From the NCBI RefSeq assembly GCF_008195825.1, contig NZ_CP043329.1, positions 1,178,001 through 1,242,000 on the forward strand: a stretch of 64,000 nt of DNA, given 5' to 3'. The notes under the pieces were generated by a model that was not told where the DNA came from, searched no databases, and worked only from the letters and a program-made list of their open reading frames with translations. The first letter of the stretch is position 1. The number at the start of each line of letters is the position of its first letter. A program made the translations under genes and the position numbers. Shown here piece after piece: positions 62,923 through 64,000 of this stretch. The DNA is from Pedobacter aquae (GTDB lineage Bacteria; Bacteroidota; Bacteroidia; Sphingobacteriales; Sphingobacteriaceae).

Positions 62923-63822
62923 ATGATAAATAAATGGCTTTCTTACGTAGCAGCGTTTTTTTTGTACTTAGTTTCTTTACTTCCTTTAAGATTGCTTTAT
63001 CTGTTATCTGATTTTGCTTTTATCATTATCTTTTATGTTGTAAAATATAGAAGAAATGTGGTAAGAATGAATTTAACGAATGCTTTTCCTGAAAAAAGCA
63101 TAGAAGAAATTAAAGGCATCGAAAAAAGATTTTTTAGATACCTATCAGATTTAATATTTGAAGTGATTAAAATGCTTTCTGTTTCTGAAAAAGAAGCTTT
63201 AAAGCGTTTTACATTTACCAATTTAGATTTACTAAAAAAGCTTGAAGACCAAAACAAGAGTTATTTATTTGCAGTTGGGCATTATGGAAATTGGGAATGG
63301 TGCACCATTGTTACTCCCTTAATTATAAAAGGAAAGCCACTTATCATTTATAAACCTTTAAATAACAACGTTTTTAACGAAGTTTTTAAAAAGGCAAGAG
63401 AAAAAAGTGGCACTTTAATGGTGAGGATGAAGATGACATTACGTGAAATGGCCCGATTTAAAAATCAACTTACGGTTACTGTTTTTGCTGCAGACCAAAC
63501 GCCTGCCTTGGCAGATCCTCATGAGTGGATAAAATTTTTAAATCAACCTACAGCAATCTTTATGGGGATAGAGAAAATAGCTCGTTCTACAAACTATCCG
63601 GTTGTGTTTTGTGATGTTGATAGAGTTAAAAGAGGTTATTATTCTTGCGATTTCAAATTGGTTCATGATAACCCAGCCACTTCAGAAGACAAAGAAATAA
63701 CCCTAAAACACGCTAAATTTCTAGAAGATAGGATAAAACAAAAACCAGAATTTTGGCTTTGGTCTCATAAACGTTGGAAATTTAAACCAGCAGCAAATAC
63801 TATTATTCATGAATTATCCTAA
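62923..63822 (+). CDS. Lipid A biosynthesis-type lysophospholipid acyltransferase (LpxL/HtrB family)
   Basis: The 299-residue protein has an N-terminal membrane anchor (about 3-40) followed by an acyltransferase domain. The HX4E catalytic motif is HYGNWE in FAVGHYGNWEW, as in HtrB/LpxL. TVTVFAADQTPA and FWLWSHKRWKFKP are typical of the family. It would add a secondary acyl chain to lipid A at the inner membrane. ATG 62923 is preferred because TTG 62899 lies in the promoter box. The glycosyltransferase start overlaps its end by 14 bp. Confidence 0.9.
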   Translation: MINKWLSYVAAFFLYLVSLLPLRLLYLLSDFAFIIIFYVVKYRRNVVRMNLTNAFPEKSIEEIKGIEKRFFRYLSDLIFEVIKMLSVSEKEALKRFTFTNLDLLKKLEDQNKSYLFAVGHYGNWEWCTIVTPLIIKGKPLIIYKPLNNNVFNEVFKKAREKSGTLMVRMKMTLREMARFKNQLTVTVFAADQTPALADPHEWIKFLNQPTAIFMGIEKIARSTNYPVVFCDVDRVKRGYYSCDFKLVHDNPATSEDKEITLKHAKFLEDRIKQKPEFWLWSHKRWKFKPAANTIIHELS

Positions 63823-64000
63823 AGTTGCAGTTGTTATCTTAAACTGGAATGGAGAAAAACATTTAGCAAATTTTCTCCCTTCGGTATTTAATAGTACTTA
63901 TCCGAATATGGAAATTATTATTGGTGATAACGCATCAACAGATAATTCTATAAACTTCCTTAAGAATAATTTCCCTTTAGTAAAGGTCATCATCAATCAT
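63809..64000 (+). CDS. Family 2 glycosyltransferase, N-terminal fragment
   Basis: The gene runs off the right edge after 64 codons. From ATG 63809 the protein reads MNYPKVAVVILNWNGEKHLA, then FLPSVFNSTYPNMEIIIGDN and ASTDNSINFLKN. This is the nucleotide-sugar-binding start of a GT-A family 2 transferase, with the GDNASTDNS signature. It overlaps the acyltransferase end by 14 bp, so the two are coupled and probably both act on lipopolysaccharide or other surface glycans. Confidence 0.9.
   Translation, partial: MNYPKVAVVILNWNGEKHLANFLPSVFNSTYPNMEIIIGDNASTDNSINFLKNNFPLVKVIINH

Overview
The window looks like chromosomal DNA of a low-GC member of the Bacteroidota, most likely family Sphingobacteriaceae (Pedobacter-like). 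The evidence is the gene content: a Bacteroidota-type DUF4290 protein, a type IX secretion plug protein, a PorE-like OmpA protein, MurA with a natural Cys-to-Asp change, and a divergent phosphoenolpyruvate carboxylase. Several starts are preceded by the Bacteroidota -7 box (TAnnTTTG) and classical Shine-Dalgarno sites are rare. No phage, plasmid, insertion-sequence transposase, rRNA or tRNA was recognised.

Layout. 0-2.7 kb: the 5' end of smc, a small membrane-anchored protein, a RelE/ParE-type toxin-antitoxin pair, and about 1.1 kb of non-coding repeats. 2.7-10 kb (minus strand): thioesterase, T9SS plug protein, ABC-F ATPase, VOC protein, polyprenyl diphosphate synthase, RNase R. 10-11.2 kb: gene-free and repeat-rich. 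11.2-17.3 kb (minus): murA, DUF4290 protein, UvrD/PcrA helicase, and a TPR protein that ends at a histidine-kinase dimerisation domain. 17.5-20.1 kb (plus): a 47-residue lipoprotein, an M20 dipeptidase, a MITE-like element and a second lipoprotein. 20.1-27.1 kb: nucleoside transporter, bifunctional nuclease, etfAB, a TPR protein, a frameshifted chromate transporter, dnaB. 27.4-29.3 kb: rlmB followed by about 1.1 kb of repeats. 29.3-37.4 kb: manC, kdsD, recQ, kdsA, the PorE-like protein, queE and a Rieske protein. 37.5-44.1 kb: gyrA, a TPR protein and ppc. 44.2-47.4 kb: ku-ligD (non-homologous end joining). 47.4-54.5 kb: an unknown exported protein, a frameshifted CPA2 antiporter, a VF530 protein, a DEAD-box helicase, a ThuA protein and a FUSC protein. 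54.5-58.6 kb (minus): an uncharacterised radical SAM/DUF4130 DNA repair or modification pair behind a twin-palindrome promoter, then NmrA-like, DsbA-like and GNAT proteins. 58.7-64 kb: bioB, mgtE, a frameshifted corA, wbqC, a lipid A-type acyltransferase and the start of a family 2 glycosyltransferase.

Themes. Genome maintenance is prominent: uvrD, recQ, dnaB, gyrA, ku-ligD and the radical SAM pair. Envelope biogenesis is the second theme: murA, kdsD, kdsA, manC, the acyltransferase, the glycosyltransferase, the plug protein and the PorE-like protein. The least explained biology is the radical SAM/DUF4130 pair with its two ACTAAA-N3-TTTAGT palindromes, the DHp-only TPR protein, and several families of non-coding repeats. 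Five separate single-base deletions, all in homopolymer runs, break chrA, the antiporter (three times) and corA. That pattern points to sequencing or assembly error rather than true gene loss.
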